Origin: Cutibacterium avidum ATCC 25577
GTDB taxonomy: Bacteria; Actinomycetota; Actinomycetes; Propionibacteriales; Propionibacteriaceae
Direction: 5' to 3'
Length of the DNA stretch: 64,000 nt
Assembly (NCBI RefSeq): GCF_000227295.1
Contig: NZ_JH165054.1
Span: 460,628 to 524,627 of the forward strand
Positions 1-8,190 of this stretch are shown one piece after another (the stretch's first letter is position 1; each line of letters begins with the position of its first letter). The notes under the pieces are model-generated. The model was not told the DNA's origin. It saw only the letters and a program-made list of their open reading frames with translations, and searched no databases. The position numbers were made by a program, and so were the translations under genes.

Positions 1-545
1 TTCCCCCGGCAGATGAGTTCATCCCTGGCTCGGGCGGCATCTTCGTCGACTGCAACTCACACGACTTCGACATCATCCGCTGGCTGACTGGCCAGGAGGT
101 CGTCGAGGTGTACGCCACCGGTTCGACCCGAGGCTCGAAGGCATTTGCCGAGAGCAACGACTACTCCGACTCGATCGTCACGCTGACGCTGGCTGACGGC
201 ACCGTCGGCAGCCTCCACTCGTCGCGTTACAACGGTCAAGGCCACGAGGTTCGCCTCGACCTCATGGGCACCGAGGGTTCGGCCAACGTTGGCCTCGACA
301 ACAAGGTTCCGTTCCGCTCCGTCGAGGCCAACGTTGCGTTCCCGCCCGAGGAGCCGTGGTACGACTTCATCGAGCGCTTCCTGCCGTGCTACGAGCGCGA
401 GCTCGACCACTTCCTGCGCAACCCCATGGTCGGCAAGCCGGGCGCCTGCACCGTCGACGACGCCATGGCTGCCCTGAAGATCGCGCTGTCCTGCAACAAG
501 TCGCGTGACGAGCACCGCCCTGTCCGAGTCGACGAGGTCGGCTAA
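1..545 (+). CDS. Gfo/Idh/MocA-family oxidoreductase, C-terminal part (5' end outside window)
   Basis: The reading frame is open from the left edge (codons start at base 3) to the TAA at 543-545, giving about 180 residues of the C-terminal alpha/beta domain of an NAD(P)-dependent Gfo/Idh/MocA dehydrogenase. The segment GGIFVDCNSHDFDIIRWLTG carries the family's conserved D/H pair of the substrate site, in which the His acts in catalysis. The N-terminal Rossmann fold is missing, so the cofactor motif cannot be read. It lies 125 bases upstream of iolC in the same direction, so an inositol or inosose dehydrogenase role is likely. The substrate is inferred only from context; the family call is firm. 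Confidence 0.85.
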   Translation, partial: PPADEFIPGSGGIFVDCNSHDFDIIRWLTGQEVVEVYATGSTRGSKAFAESNDYSDSIVTLTLADGTVGSLHSSRYNGQGHEVRLDLMGTEGSANVGLDNKVPFRSVEANVAFPPEEPWYDFIERFLPCYERELDHFLRNPMVGKPGACTVDDAMAALKIALSCNKSRDEHRPVRVDEVG

Positions 546-611
546 CCTTTAGCTCATCGCATACGGTGGCTGGCCGTCCACACAACACGTTCACCCAGAC
601 CTCGCCCCTAT

Positions 612-623
612 TTGTCATGACAT
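612..623. promoter_or_regulatory. Predicted IolR operator in front of iolC
   Basis: TTGTCATGACAT contains the perfect 10-bp palindrome TGTCATGACA (613-622). It overlaps a TATACT -10-like hexamer at 623-628, so a bound repressor would block polymerase. The same dyad recurs in front of other inositol genes in this window. It fits the motif KGWCHTRACA that I recall for the GntR-type regulator IolR of Corynebacterium glutamicum. Confidence 0.6.
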
Positions 624-670
624 ATACTGAAGCCAAATGCCGGCGATGAAGCTAACGGAGGACACCTGCA

Positions 671-1678
671 ATGACTGACACGACGATCACGCCTGAGGTC
701 ATCACGATGGGACGAATTGGCGTCGACCTTTACCCCCTCCAGACCGGCGTGGGACTGGAGGAAGTCACCTCATTCGGCAAATTTCTGGGCGGCAGCGCCA
801 CCAACGTCGCCGCCGCAGCGGCACGTCTCGGACACGGTTCTGTGGCCACCGTCACGGCCGTCGGCGACGACCCCTTCGGACGCTGGCTGCGCGCCGAGAT
901 GCAACGGCTCGGCGTCAGCGACCGGTACGTCGAGACCACCGACCAACTACAGACCCCGATCACCTTCTGCGAGATCTTCCCGCCGGACGATTTCCCGCTC
1001 TACTTCTACCGGCGCCCCACAGCTCCCGACCTCCAGTTGCGCCCCTATGACGTCCCGATGCGCGACATCGTCGACTCAAAGATCTTCTGGTTCACCGGCA
1101 CCGGCCTGTCGCAGGAACCAAGCTACTGGACGCACGCCGTATGCCTCGAGAACCGCGGGCGAAAGGACCACACGGTGTTCGACCTCGACTGGCGCGACAT
1201 GTTCTGGCGCGAGCGCCACATCGCCAGCGAGCGCTACGCCGAGGCCCTCAAGTACACCACCGTGGCCGTCGGCAACCGCGAGGAGTGCGAGGTCGCCGTC
1301 GGTGAGCGTGAGCCCGAGCGCGCCGCCGACGCCCTGCTTGAGCGCGGTGTCGAGGTCGCCATCGTCAAGCAGGGCCCCAAAGGCACCCTGGCCAAGACCA
1401 AGGACGAGCGCGTCGAGGTTCCGCCGACCAAGGCCGAAACCGTGAACGGCCTGGGCGCGGGCGACGCTTTCGGCGGTTCCATCGTCGACGGTCTGTTGCG
1501 CGGTCTGTCGCTGGACGAGATGATCCGGCGCGCGAGCGCGGCCGGCGCGATCGTGGCGTCCCGACTCGAGTGCTCGACGGCCATGCCTACCCCCGACGAG
1601 ATTGACCAGGTCGTCAAGGCAGGGCACACCGGCACCCTCGAGCAGAAGTTGCCCGCCAACACCACCATCAAGCGCTGA
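671..1678 (+). CDS. iolC: 5-dehydro-2-deoxygluconokinase (IolC), PfkB family
   Basis: This 335-aa ribokinase/PfkB-type kinase phosphorylates 5-dehydro-2-deoxy-D-gluconate with ATP, giving the substrate of the inositol-pathway aldolase. The N-terminal PfkB region has GKFLGGSATNVAAAAARLG (about residues 37-55). The C-terminal signature NGLGAGDAFGG (about 258-268) carries the catalytic Asp and anion hole. It is a stand-alone kinase without the aldolase domain that some proteobacterial IolC proteins carry. The start is the ATG after GGAGG at 657-661. A predicted IolR site lies 48 bases upstream of the start. It faces the iolE-like gene, with a GC-rich hairpin between the two stops. Confidence 0.93.
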   Translation: MTDTTITPEVITMGRIGVDLYPLQTGVGLEEVTSFGKFLGGSATNVAAAAARLGHGSVATVTAVGDDPFGRWLRAEMQRLGVSDRYVETTDQLQTPITFCEIFPPDDFPLYFYRRPTAPDLQLRPYDVPMRDIVDSKIFWFTGTGLSQEPSYWTHAVCLENRGRKDHTVFDLDWRDMFWRERHIASERYAEALKYTTVAVGNREECEVAVGEREPERAADALLERGVEVAIVKQGPKGTLAKTKDERVEVPPTKAETVNGLGAGDAFGGSIVDGLLRGLSLDEMIRRASAAGAIVASRLECSTAMPTPDEIDQVVKAGHTGTLEQKLPANTTIKR

Positions 1679-1731
1679 CACCATGGCGCACGCGACGCCC
1701 ATGAAGGCCCGCAGGCGCAGGGCATGACGAA

Positions 1732-1769
1732 CCGCCGACCGGCCGGGCGGACCCCGGACCGATCGGCGG
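1732..1769. terminator. GC-rich hairpin between convergent iolC and iolE
   Basis: Arms CCGCCGA (1732-1738) and TCGGCGG (1763-1769) enclose a GC-rich loop between the stops of the two convergent genes. No T-run follows on either strand, so this is a hairpin-only terminator candidate. Confidence 0.4.
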
Positions 1770-1796
1770 CTCGTATGGATGCCAGGCCGACGTATG

Positions 1797-2657
1797 TCAG
1801 GCCAGCGCCGAGAGCGCCTCGAGGGACGCCTTGGCGTTGTCGACGGGGCCACCACCAGCCGGAGGCTCCTCGTCAATCATGATGTCCTGCTCGAGGACGT
1901 AGTAACCGTCGAAGCCGGCCTCATTCAGGGTCTTGACGATCGTGGCGAAGTCGATGTCGCCCTGGCCGATCGGGGTGAACATTCCAGCCTTGATGCCCTC
2001 GCTCCAAGTGATCTCGCCCGGTAGCAGCTTGTCGGTCAGTTCCTTGCGGATGTCCTTGGCATGGACAATGTCGACGCGGTCGGCGTACGTCTTGACCAGT
2101 TCGACGACATCGGCGCCACCGCACGCGATATGGCCCGTGTCGAGGCAAAGACCCACGGTCGAGTTATCGAGCACGCGCTCAATCTCGTCCGCGTTCTGCA
2201 CCATGGTGCCCCAGTGCGGGTGCAGACAGGCAGTCACACCGCGCTTCTGGCAAACCTCACGAATGCGGGTCAGGTTGTTGAAGAGCGTCTCCCAACCCTT
2301 CTCGTCCAGGACGGGGCGGGCGTCGTAGCCTTCCCGGCCAGAGTCGGCGGCCAGGATGAGGAACTCTCCCCCGGCAGCCTCGAACGCGTCGAGCTCCTTG
2401 TTGACCATGGGGATCGGGTCGAAGTCCGGGTCGTGCATGACCGCGAGGAAGAAGGCGCCAACAGGCTTGAGCCCGTACTTGCCGACGACCTGCGCGCGCT
2501 CGGCGGCGTCGACGGGCAGCCAGCCCTGGGGGCCGAACTCGGTGGCGGTCAGACCGATCTGCTTCATCTCGGTGAGCACGCGCTCGGGGCTCATCTGGTA
2601 GCCCCAGTTCGGGACCTCACATACGCCCCAACTGATGGGGGCTCCTGCAATCTTCAT
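1797..2657 (-). CDS. iolE: Inosose dehydratase-like TIM barrel protein (IolE candidate)
   Basis: This 286-aa xylose-isomerase-like TIM barrel of the sugar-phosphate isomerase/epimerase superfamily probably dehydrates scyllo-inosose to the dione used by IolD. Features that fit IolE are HPHWGTMVQ and CLDTGH (metal and substrate ligands), VHAKDIRKE, and the C-terminal block KAGMFTPIGQGDIDF followed by YYVLEQD. The start is the ATG at 2657, preceded by AAGGGAGAAA; an open frame further upstream has no ribosome-binding site. It lies downstream of iolA on the same strand with 187 bases between. Of the three TIM barrels in this island it is the closest to IolE. The paralog at 10198-11145 is the alternative. 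Confidence 0.7.
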   Translation of the reverse strand: MKIAGAPISWGVCEVPNWGYQMSPERVLTEMKQIGLTATEFGPQGWLPVDAAERAQVVGKYGLKPVGAFFLAVMHDPDFDPIPMVNKELDAFEAAGGEFLILAADSGREGYDARPVLDEKGWETLFNNLTRIREVCQKRGVTACLHPHWGTMVQNADEIERVLDNSTVGLCLDTGHIACGGADVVELVKTYADRVDIVHAKDIRKELTDKLLPGEITWSEGIKAGMFTPIGQGDIDFATIVKTLNEAGFDGYYVLEQDIMIDEEPPAGGGPVDNAKASLEALSALA

Positions 2658-2751
2658 TGTTTTCTCCCTTGATGTAACGGGTACTTCGTGACTCCGACCT
2701 CCGTGGAGTCTGGTGGTCTTTTGATCGGCGCGACGAATGAGCCGCGTCACA

Positions 2752-2797
2752 GGCGGTCGAGGGCCCGGCTCCCTCGAAACCGGGCTCACGGACCGCC
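2752..2797 (-). terminator. Hairpin downstream of iolA
   Basis: Outer arms GGCGGTC (2752-2758) and GACCGCC (2791-2797) enclose an inner stem GCCCGG/CCGGGC. It sits 48 bases after the iolA stop and before the next minus-strand gene. There is no T-run, so it may attenuate rather than stop transcription. Confidence 0.4.
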
Positions 2798-2844
2798 ACG
2801 TTGATGGCGAACGGACGCGTGACGACCCTGGGGCCGTCAGTGGG

Positions 2845-4344
2845 TCACTCCTCGCGCTTGAACGACATCGACGCCGCGTAGGCGCCCGACTCGGACGGCC
2901 AGCGGGTGGTGATCGCCTTGGCGCGGGTGTTGAACAGGACGCCTTCCGGACCGTGGATGTGGAGGTCGCCAAGCAGCGAGCCCTTCCAGCCACCGAACGA
3001 GTAGTACGCGACGGGCGTCGGAATCGGGACGTTGACGCCGACCATGCCTGCCTCGACGTCGATCGTGAAGCGACGGGCCATGCCGCCGTCGTTGGTGAAG
3101 ATCGCGGCGCCGTTGCCGAAGGGCGACGAGTTCACGATCTCGATGGCCTCCTCGTAGGTGTCGGCGTGGACGATGGCCAGTGCCGGGCCGAAGATCTCCT
3201 CCTTGTAGAAGTCGGAGTCGAGGGGCACGTCGTCGACGACGGTCGGGCCAACCCAGAAGCCGTCCTCGTAGCCGTCCACCTTGTAGTTGCGGCCATCGAG
3301 GACGACCTTCGCGCCGCGCTTCTCGACGTCGTCGACCAGGCTGAAGATGCGCTGCTGAGCACTCTTGGAGATCACGGGACCCATCTCGACACCCTCGTCG
3401 AGGCCCATGCCGACCTTGATTTTCTCGCCACGAGCCTTGACCAGCTCGGCGAGCTTCGGGCCGACGCCGCCCACGGCAACGACGACAGGCAGAGCCATGC
3501 AGCGCTCACCGGCGGCACCGAAGGCGGCCGCAGCGATGTGCTGGGATGCGAAGTCGAGGTCGGCGTCGGGCATGACGATGGCGTGGTTATTCGCCCCACC
3601 GAGGGCCTGGACTCGCTTGCCGGTGCGGGTCGCGCCCTCCTGGACGACGCGGGCGACCGGGGTGGAGCCGACGAAGCTGATGCCGTCGATACCGGGGTGC
3701 TCCAGGATGCCGCTCACGAGGTCGCGGTTGCCGCCGAGGACGTTGAAGACGCCATCCGGCAGGCCGGCCTCCTTGTAAAGGCGGGCGATGATGATTGAGG
3801 CGGTCGGCGTCGGGCTGGCCGACTTGAGGATGAACGCATTGCCGGTGGCAATCGCGATGGGGTGCATCCACATGGGCACCATGACCGGGAAGTTGAAGGG
3901 GCAGATACCCGCGACGACGCCGAGTGGCTGGCGCATGGTGTGGATGTCAACGCCGCTCGAGACGTCGGTGGAGATCTGGCCCTTGAGTGCAGTGTTGATG
4001 CCGCAGGCGAAGTCGAGGGTCTCGCGTCCGCGCTGGATCTCACCGATCGCGTCGTTGAAGTCCTTGCCGTGCTCGGCGACGATGCTCTTGGCGATCTCGT
4101 CCTGATGGGCGAGCACCAGTTCGCGCATCTTGAACATGATGGCGGTGCGCTTGGCGAGTGAGAACTTGGCCCACTCCTTCTGGGCCTCGCGGGCCACCTC
4201 GACGGCATGGTCGAGATCAGCCTGACTGGCGGCCAGGAGCTCGCTCTCGACCTTGCCCGTTGCAGGGTTCTCGACGGGGATGCGCTTGGCGGGCGTTCCC
4301 TCGTAGGACTCGCCACCCACCCAGTGCATGATCGTGTTGGTCAT
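2845..4344 (-). CDS. iolA: CoA-acylating methylmalonate/malonate-semialdehyde dehydrogenase
   Basis: This 499-aa aldehyde dehydrogenase converts malonate semialdehyde (from inositol) or methylmalonate semialdehyde (from valine) to acetyl-CoA or propionyl-CoA, with NAD and CoA. Family marks are CPFNFPVMVPMWMHPIA, the Rossmann segment FVGSTPVA, and the catalytic Cys in GAAGERCMALP (about residue 285). It has the MmsA/IolA-type length and ends in the C-terminal FGGWKGS block. The start is the ATG at 4344 with AAGGGA upstream; the open frame runs 63 bases further but lacks a ribosome-binding site. A predicted IolR operator lies about 100 bases upstream, which ties it to inositol rather than valine use. 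Confidence 0.93.
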   Translation of the reverse strand: MTNTIMHWVGGESYEGTPAKRIPVENPATGKVESELLAASQADLDHAVEVAREAQKEWAKFSLAKRTAIMFKMRELVLAHQDEIAKSIVAEHGKDFNDAIGEIQRGRETLDFACGINTALKGQISTDVSSGVDIHTMRQPLGVVAGICPFNFPVMVPMWMHPIAIATGNAFILKSASPTPTASIIIARLYKEAGLPDGVFNVLGGNRDLVSGILEHPGIDGISFVGSTPVARVVQEGATRTGKRVQALGGANNHAIVMPDADLDFASQHIAAAAFGAAGERCMALPVVVAVGGVGPKLAELVKARGEKIKVGMGLDEGVEMGPVISKSAQQRIFSLVDDVEKRGAKVVLDGRNYKVDGYEDGFWVGPTVVDDVPLDSDFYKEEIFGPALAIVHADTYEEAIEIVNSSPFGNGAAIFTNDGGMARRFTIDVEAGMVGVNVPIPTPVAYYSFGGWKGSLLGDLHIHGPEGVLFNTRAKAITTRWPSESGAYAASMSFKREE

Positions 4345-4444
4345 CGGCTCGTTTCCCTTCCTGGTTGCCGGTTGGGACCTGGTGGCCCACGAACCGTCCT
4401 TCTTCATTGAAAGTCGCTCAGCTCACGACGTCTGCGTCATAGCT

Positions 4445-4456
4445 TTGTCTTGACAA
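4445..4456. promoter_or_regulatory. Predicted IolR operator in front of iolA
   Basis: TTGTCTTGACAA differs by one central base from the 612-623 and 15938-15949 sites and contains TGTCTTGACA. It lies 101 bases upstream of the iolA start on the minus strand. Confidence 0.6.
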
Positions 4457-4578
4457 TATCATCGCCGATGCGTCGCCACAACCGGCCACCGTGATCACCA
4501 ACTCGCCTACCGCAGGCAATCCCCATCGCCCCAGTCCGCGCCCCCTAGGCGGGCCGGCAAGCCTTGCGGCGCCATTAT

Positions 4579-4607
4579 TTGAGGCGACGCCAACGCCCAT
4601 CTATGAT
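4579..4607 (+). promoter_or_regulatory. Near-consensus sigma-70-type promoter of the small membrane-protein gene
   Basis: A -35 TTGAGG (4579-4584) and a -10 TATGAT (4602-4607) are separated by exactly 17 bases. The predicted transcription start is near 4614, leaving a leader of about 120 bases before the ATG at 4736. Confidence 0.6.
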
Positions 4608-4735
4608 GGTAAATGTAAGGATAAAGTACTGAAACGACACAGCTGCCAATCAGGAGCAGCTGGATCAGCTAGAGACACGATGGCCGTGTGGGAGCGGCCA
4701 TCGGCTGCACCTGCGGACATCAGGGAAGGAAACCC

Positions 4736-5014
4736 ATGTCTGCCACCTTGATCGACCCCCACACCCAGACGACCTCGAACGATTCACTCTCGCAGGAAGA
4801 CTTCGCCCCTGTCGCCGGACAGCCCCACGGCACCACACCGGCGACTACCGCCCGTGGCGCCCTCAACTTCACCATCACAATGCTGGCCGTCGCCGCCGTA
4901 TTGGGGCTCGCGATGCTCGTCATCCCGAGCGTGGGCCTCGCAGCCATGGCGGCCCTGGCGTTGGTCGGCGCCGGCATCGCCGGGCCGTTCGCCGCGTTCC
5001 GCAACTGCCTGTAA
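4736..5014 (+). CDS. Small membrane protein, unknown function
   Basis: This 92-aa protein is not one I recognise. Residues 1-40 are polar and rich in Thr, Ser and Pro. Residues about 42-90 are almost wholly hydrophobic (LAVAAVLGLAMLVIP, then GLAAMAALALVGAGIAG), enough for two membrane helices, and it ends in FRNCL with a single Cys. The start is the ATG preceded by AGGGAAGGAAACCC. The gene is a self-contained unit with a strong promoter, a structured leader and a 19-bp terminator. It points against the inositol transporter gene on its right. The clean signals argue that it is real and well expressed despite its size. No modification or export genes adjoin it. Confidence 0.7.
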   Translation: MSATLIDPHTQTTSNDSLSQEDFAPVAGQPHGTTPATTARGALNFTITMLAVAAVLGLAMLVIPSVGLAAMAALALVGAGIAGPFAAFRNCL

Positions 5015-5065
5015 GGCACCTACCGGGGGGACACTGGCCACCGCTCAATGCCAGACCAGACCTCG

Positions 5066-5110
5066 ACACCAGAAGGGAGAGCCCGTGCGGGTTCTCCCTT
5101 CTGGTGTTTT
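5066..5110 (+). terminator. Strong Rho-independent terminator
   Basis: A 19-bp stem (15 perfect pairs from 5066-5080 to 5093-5107, then one G-U and three GC pairs) closes on the tetraloop GTGC (5085-5088). It runs into TTTT at 5107-5110. It ends the small membrane-protein transcript. Confidence 0.85.
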
Positions 5111-5185
5111 CAACCTTCCCCCGTCGCGCCCGTCGGCGGTGGGATGAGCGACCGCCCATCATCGATGCGGCTACGGATGTATTGC

Positions 5186-6616
5186 TCAGATCTTCTCGCC
5201 AGCTTGGAAGCGGGCCTCCAACTCCTCGAGCGACGAGCCCGAGGTATTGGGAAGGAACTTCACGAGGAAGGCGATGACAACGAGATTCAGCACTGCGAAG
5301 AGACCGAACATGCCTTGCAGACCCACCTTCGCGGTGATGACCGGGAACGAGAAGGTTAGGATGGCGTTAGTCAGCCACATGCACAGCGTCGCCAAGCCCA
5401 TGGCCAGGCCACGCACTCGCAGCGGGAAGAGTTCCGAGAGCGCGACCCACACAGGGGCGTTAAGGAAGGCCTGCATGAAGAACACGAAGCTCACACAGAG
5501 GATCAGAATGAGCCAGGCGCGCAGCGAGCTGGCAGACAGGATGGTGGCAGTCAGCGTGATGAGAACGTGGAGGATCGTCGTCATGCAGAAGCCGAAGATA
5601 ATCATCTTGCGACGCGAGTAGCGGTCGATGAGGAAGAACAGGCACAGCGCGGTACCGGCAACCGAGAGGACGCCGTTGGCGACGTTGGCAACGATGGCCG
5701 AGTCGGCCGAGAAGCCAGCCTCGGTCAGCAACTGAGTGCCGTAGTACATAACGGAGTTGATGCCGGTGACCTGCTGGGCAGCGGCCAAGAGGCAGCCGAT
5801 GACGACCAGACGACGGATCCACGGGATCTTGAGATCAGACCAGCCTCGGCTGTTCTGGCGCGACTCCTCGTCGGCGAGGATCTCAACCTCAGCCATCTCT
5901 GCGACAGCGCGGTCCTCGCTGCGGATCAACATGAGGACACGCAGCGCCTCGTCACGATAGCCATGTTTGATGAGCCAGCGAGGCGACTCGGGCATCTTGA
6001 ACATGCCAATGAAGAGCGCGATGGCAGGGATCAAGCAGATGGCAAGCATGTAGCGCCAGACGCTCTGGTGATGACCCCAGGCGTTCGCGATGATCGCGTT
6101 GATGAGGAAGGCGAGGAACTGGCCAACGACGATGGCGAGCTCGTTGCGTCCGCTGAGGGCACCTCGACGCTCGGTCGGGGCCAGCTCGGCCAGATAGACC
6201 GGGACAGTCGCGGACGCGGCACCGACGCCGAAGCCCAGCACAAAGCGACTCACCAGCAGGAAGCCGAGGTCGGGGGTGAGCACACAGCCCAACGCACCGA
6301 GGAAGAAGATGATCGAGATCATCGTCATCGTCTTCTTGCGCCCCATCTTCTCGTTCAGGATGCCGGACATGAGACCGCCAATCGCGGCACCGATCAGGAG
6401 GCTCGAGGTGACCATGCCCTCGGACTCGGGCGTGAGGCCGAGGTCGGCCTTCATCGGCTCCAGAGCGCCATTGATGACGCCCGTGTCATAGCCGAAGAGA
6501 AGGCCGCCGAATGTCGCCACCACGGCGATCAGGTCGAGACGACGCTGGTGGGGTCCCGCGGCCAGCGGTGGCAGGTCGATCTTCTTGATCTTCTCCTGCG
6601 CTGATTCTGCCGACAT
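5186..6616 (-). CDS. iolT: MFS sugar/inositol:H+ symporter (IolT-like)
   Basis: This 476-aa 12-helix transporter belongs to the sugar porter family of the major facilitator superfamily. Diagnostic marks are FGGLLFGYDTGVINGAL in helix 1, NEKMGRKKT in the loop after helix 2, the PESPRWL motif after helix 6, and DRYSRRK in the equivalent loop of the second half. FGYDTGVINGAL is typical of myo-inositol and glucose/xylose symporters. With inositol genes around it and a weak IolR-like dyad about 88 bases upstream, myo-inositol uptake is the likely job. The start ATG has GAAAGAGAG upstream. Confidence 0.85.
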   Translation of the reverse strand: MSAESAQEKIKKIDLPPLAAGPHQRRLDLIAVVATFGGLLFGYDTGVINGALEPMKADLGLTPESEGMVTSSLLIGAAIGGLMSGILNEKMGRKKTMTMISIIFFLGALGCVLTPDLGFLLVSRFVLGFGVGAASATVPVYLAELAPTERRGALSGRNELAIVVGQFLAFLINAIIANAWGHHQSVWRYMLAICLIPAIALFIGMFKMPESPRWLIKHGYRDEALRVLMLIRSEDRAVAEMAEVEILADEESRQNSRGWSDLKIPWIRRLVVIGCLLAAAQQVTGINSVMYYGTQLLTEAGFSADSAIVANVANGVLSVAGTALCLFFLIDRYSRRKMIIFGFCMTTILHVLITLTATILSASSLRAWLILILCVSFVFFMQAFLNAPVWVALSELFPLRVRGLAMGLATLCMWLTNAILTFSFPVITAKVGLQGMFGLFAVLNLVVIAFLVKFLPNTSGSSLEELEARFQAGEKI

Positions 6617-6702
6617 CTTTGTCTCTCTTTCTGAATGCGAACGCCCCGACTCTGGGGCCCCGTATCAATCACGAAGGTTCATTGATCCCACGTCAACAGT
6701 GA

Positions 6703-6717
6703 TTTGTACGGACATAT
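6703..6717. promoter_or_regulatory. Degenerate IolR-like dyad in front of the transporter
   Basis: TTTGTACGGACATAT keeps both half-sites (TGT and GACA) but has a changed centre: 7 of 10 positions match TGTCATGACA. It overlaps a minus-strand TAATAT -10-like hexamer. It is weaker than the other sites and may bind poorly. Confidence 0.35.
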
Positions 6718-6854
6718 TACACGAGTTGTGTTCGATGGCGAAAGCACGGCTGCAATCGCCTCGAAACCCCTCCCTGGCCACCGGCTCGGCGCCCGTCGGC
6801 GAGATCGCCGCAGAGAACGCCCGATGCCGACCATTTCGATCATGTTGGCCCCCG

Positions 6855-6884
6855 CGTCCTGTCGCATGGTCGTGCGACAGGACG
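6855..6884 (-). terminator. Perfect 12-bp inverted repeat downstream of the alcohol dehydrogenase gene
   Basis: CGTCCTGTCGCA (6855-6866) and TGCGACAGGACG (6873-6884) flank a 6-base spacer, 22 bases after the stop of the minus-strand gene. No T-run follows, so this would be a hairpin-only terminator or processing site. Confidence 0.5.
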
Positions 6885-6906
6885 ACACGGGAGCACGTTT
6901 GAAGGC

Positions 6907-8070
6907 TCAGGCGCTCATGTCAACGACGGCGCGACCAAGGATCTTCCCCTCGGCGAGCAGTGAGTAGCCCTCGTTTGCCTGCTCCAGGCTGAACCGACGG
7001 GTGACGAGGTCGCGGTAGTTGATCTCGTCATGGGCGGCCATGTCGACGACGGCCGGCAGATCGACGCGCGTCCGGGCACCGTAGCTGCCGAGAATGCTCT
7101 GGCTGCGCCGCACCGCCCGGTTGATTTCGACCTCGGCGGTCTTGACGCCTGCCCCCAGCCCGATCGGAACCATGCGTCCGCCATCGGCGAGCACGTCCAG
7201 GGCGGTCTTCCACGTGGCACCGATACCCAGGGCTTCGAAGGCCACGTCCACGCCCCGCCCATCGGTGAGCTCGAGAACTCTCTCGCGGGCGTCCGATGTC
7301 ATTGAGTTCACTGTCGCCGTGGCGCCGAACCTGTCGAGCGAGGCGAGCTTTTCGTCACTGACGTCGATGGCAATGACCTGACGGGCGCCCATCGCCGAGG
7401 CAATCTGGCAGATATTGCTGCCCACTCCCCCAACCGCCACCACGGCGACCGATTCGCCGTGGCGCAGCCCGGAGCGACGTACCGCGCCGTAGGCGGTCAT
7501 TGCTGCGCAGCCGAGGATGGCCGAGGCGATACCGTCCACGTCGGCCGACAGGGGGGTCACTGCGGTGGCGGGAACAACGGCGTACTCGGCAAGTCCTCCC
7601 ATCGAGTACATGTAGATGGGGCTGCCGTCGAGGTCGGCCAGCCGAGTCTCGCCGTCGTACAGGACGCCGTTAATGCGGTTCATCTCAAAGAAGGGCTCAC
7701 AGAGTTCATCCTCGCCCCTGGCACAGTGATCGCAGCGTCCGCACGGCATGAGGAAGGCACCTGCGACGCGCTGTCCGACAGCCAAATGGGTCGCCTGCAG
7801 ACCCTCACCGAGCTCAACGATGGTGCCAGCGACCTCGTGGCCGAGCACGCAGGGCGTGGGGAAAGCGATGGCGCCGCCAATCACGTGTAGGTCCGAGTGA
7901 CACAGACCACATGCGGTGACCTTGATCAGCACCTCCTCGGCCCGGGGTCGGGGTGTCTTAATGGTTTCGACCTGCAGACCCCTGCCGGGCTCGCGGAGCA
8001 CAGCAGCCCGCATAGTCACCGGGATGGCGGTGTCCGCTGCCCTGGTCTCGTTGATGGATGTGCTAGTCAC
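6907..8070 (-). CDS. Zn-dependent medium-chain alcohol dehydrogenase
   Basis: This 387-aa MDR enzyme shows both zinc sites: the catalytic set in CGLCHSDLH and GHEVAGTIVELG, and the structural four-Cys lobe CGRCDHCARGEDELC. The NAD(P)-binding turn is AVGGVGSN. The start is a GTG at 8070 behind AAGGAG; the frame continues upstream without a ribosome-binding site. It follows iolH in the same direction. Its substrate is not readable from sequence. Context suggests an inositol-derived polyol or ketone, or reduction of malonate semialdehyde to relieve redox pressure. It is not one of the standard Iol enzymes. Confidence 0.85.
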   Translation of the reverse strand: MTSTSINETRAADTAIPVTMRAAVLREPGRGLQVETIKTPRPRAEEVLIKVTACGLCHSDLHVIGGAIAFPTPCVLGHEVAGTIVELGEGLQATHLAVGQRVAGAFLMPCGRCDHCARGEDELCEPFFEMNRINGVLYDGETRLADLDGSPIYMYSMGGLAEYAVVPATAVTPLSADVDGIASAILGCAAMTAYGAVRRSGLRHGESVAVVAVGGVGSNICQIASAMGARQVIAIDVSDEKLASLDRFGATATVNSMTSDARERVLELTDGRGVDVAFEALGIGATWKTALDVLADGGRMVPIGLGAGVKTAEVEINRAVRRSQSILGSYGARTRVDLPAVVDMAAHDEINYRDLVTRRFSLEQANEGYSLLAEGKILGRAVVDMSA

Positions 8071-8190
8071 GGCAATCACTCCTTGATGCGCTTGACGGTT
8101 CGTGCACGGCCACAAAAGGGCGCGCTGATGCGTCCGGTGGCCGACGTGAATGGCCCCGCTGTCGGGGGGTGGGCGCGGTGGCCCGACGGT

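Larger units (their letters stand above)
4345..4735. other. 391-base intergenic region between divergent iolA and a small membrane-protein gene
   Basis: The region holds an IolR-like operator for iolA (4445-4456) and a near-consensus promoter for the rightward small gene (4579-4607). That gene has a leader of about 120 bases in which a GATGGCCG/CGGCCATC stem (4679-4686 with 4695-4702) can form just before the ribosome-binding site. I see no further gene. Confidence 0.6.

Noticed and set aside
4736-5014. Bacteriocin or other modified-peptide precursor
   Set aside because: No modification enzyme, exporter or immunity gene is adjacent, and the hydrophobic half is long enough to be membrane helices.
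5567-6604. 345-codon plus-strand frame opposite the transporter gene
   Set aside because: Antisense of an MFS gene; no ribosome-binding site and a non-protein-like composition.
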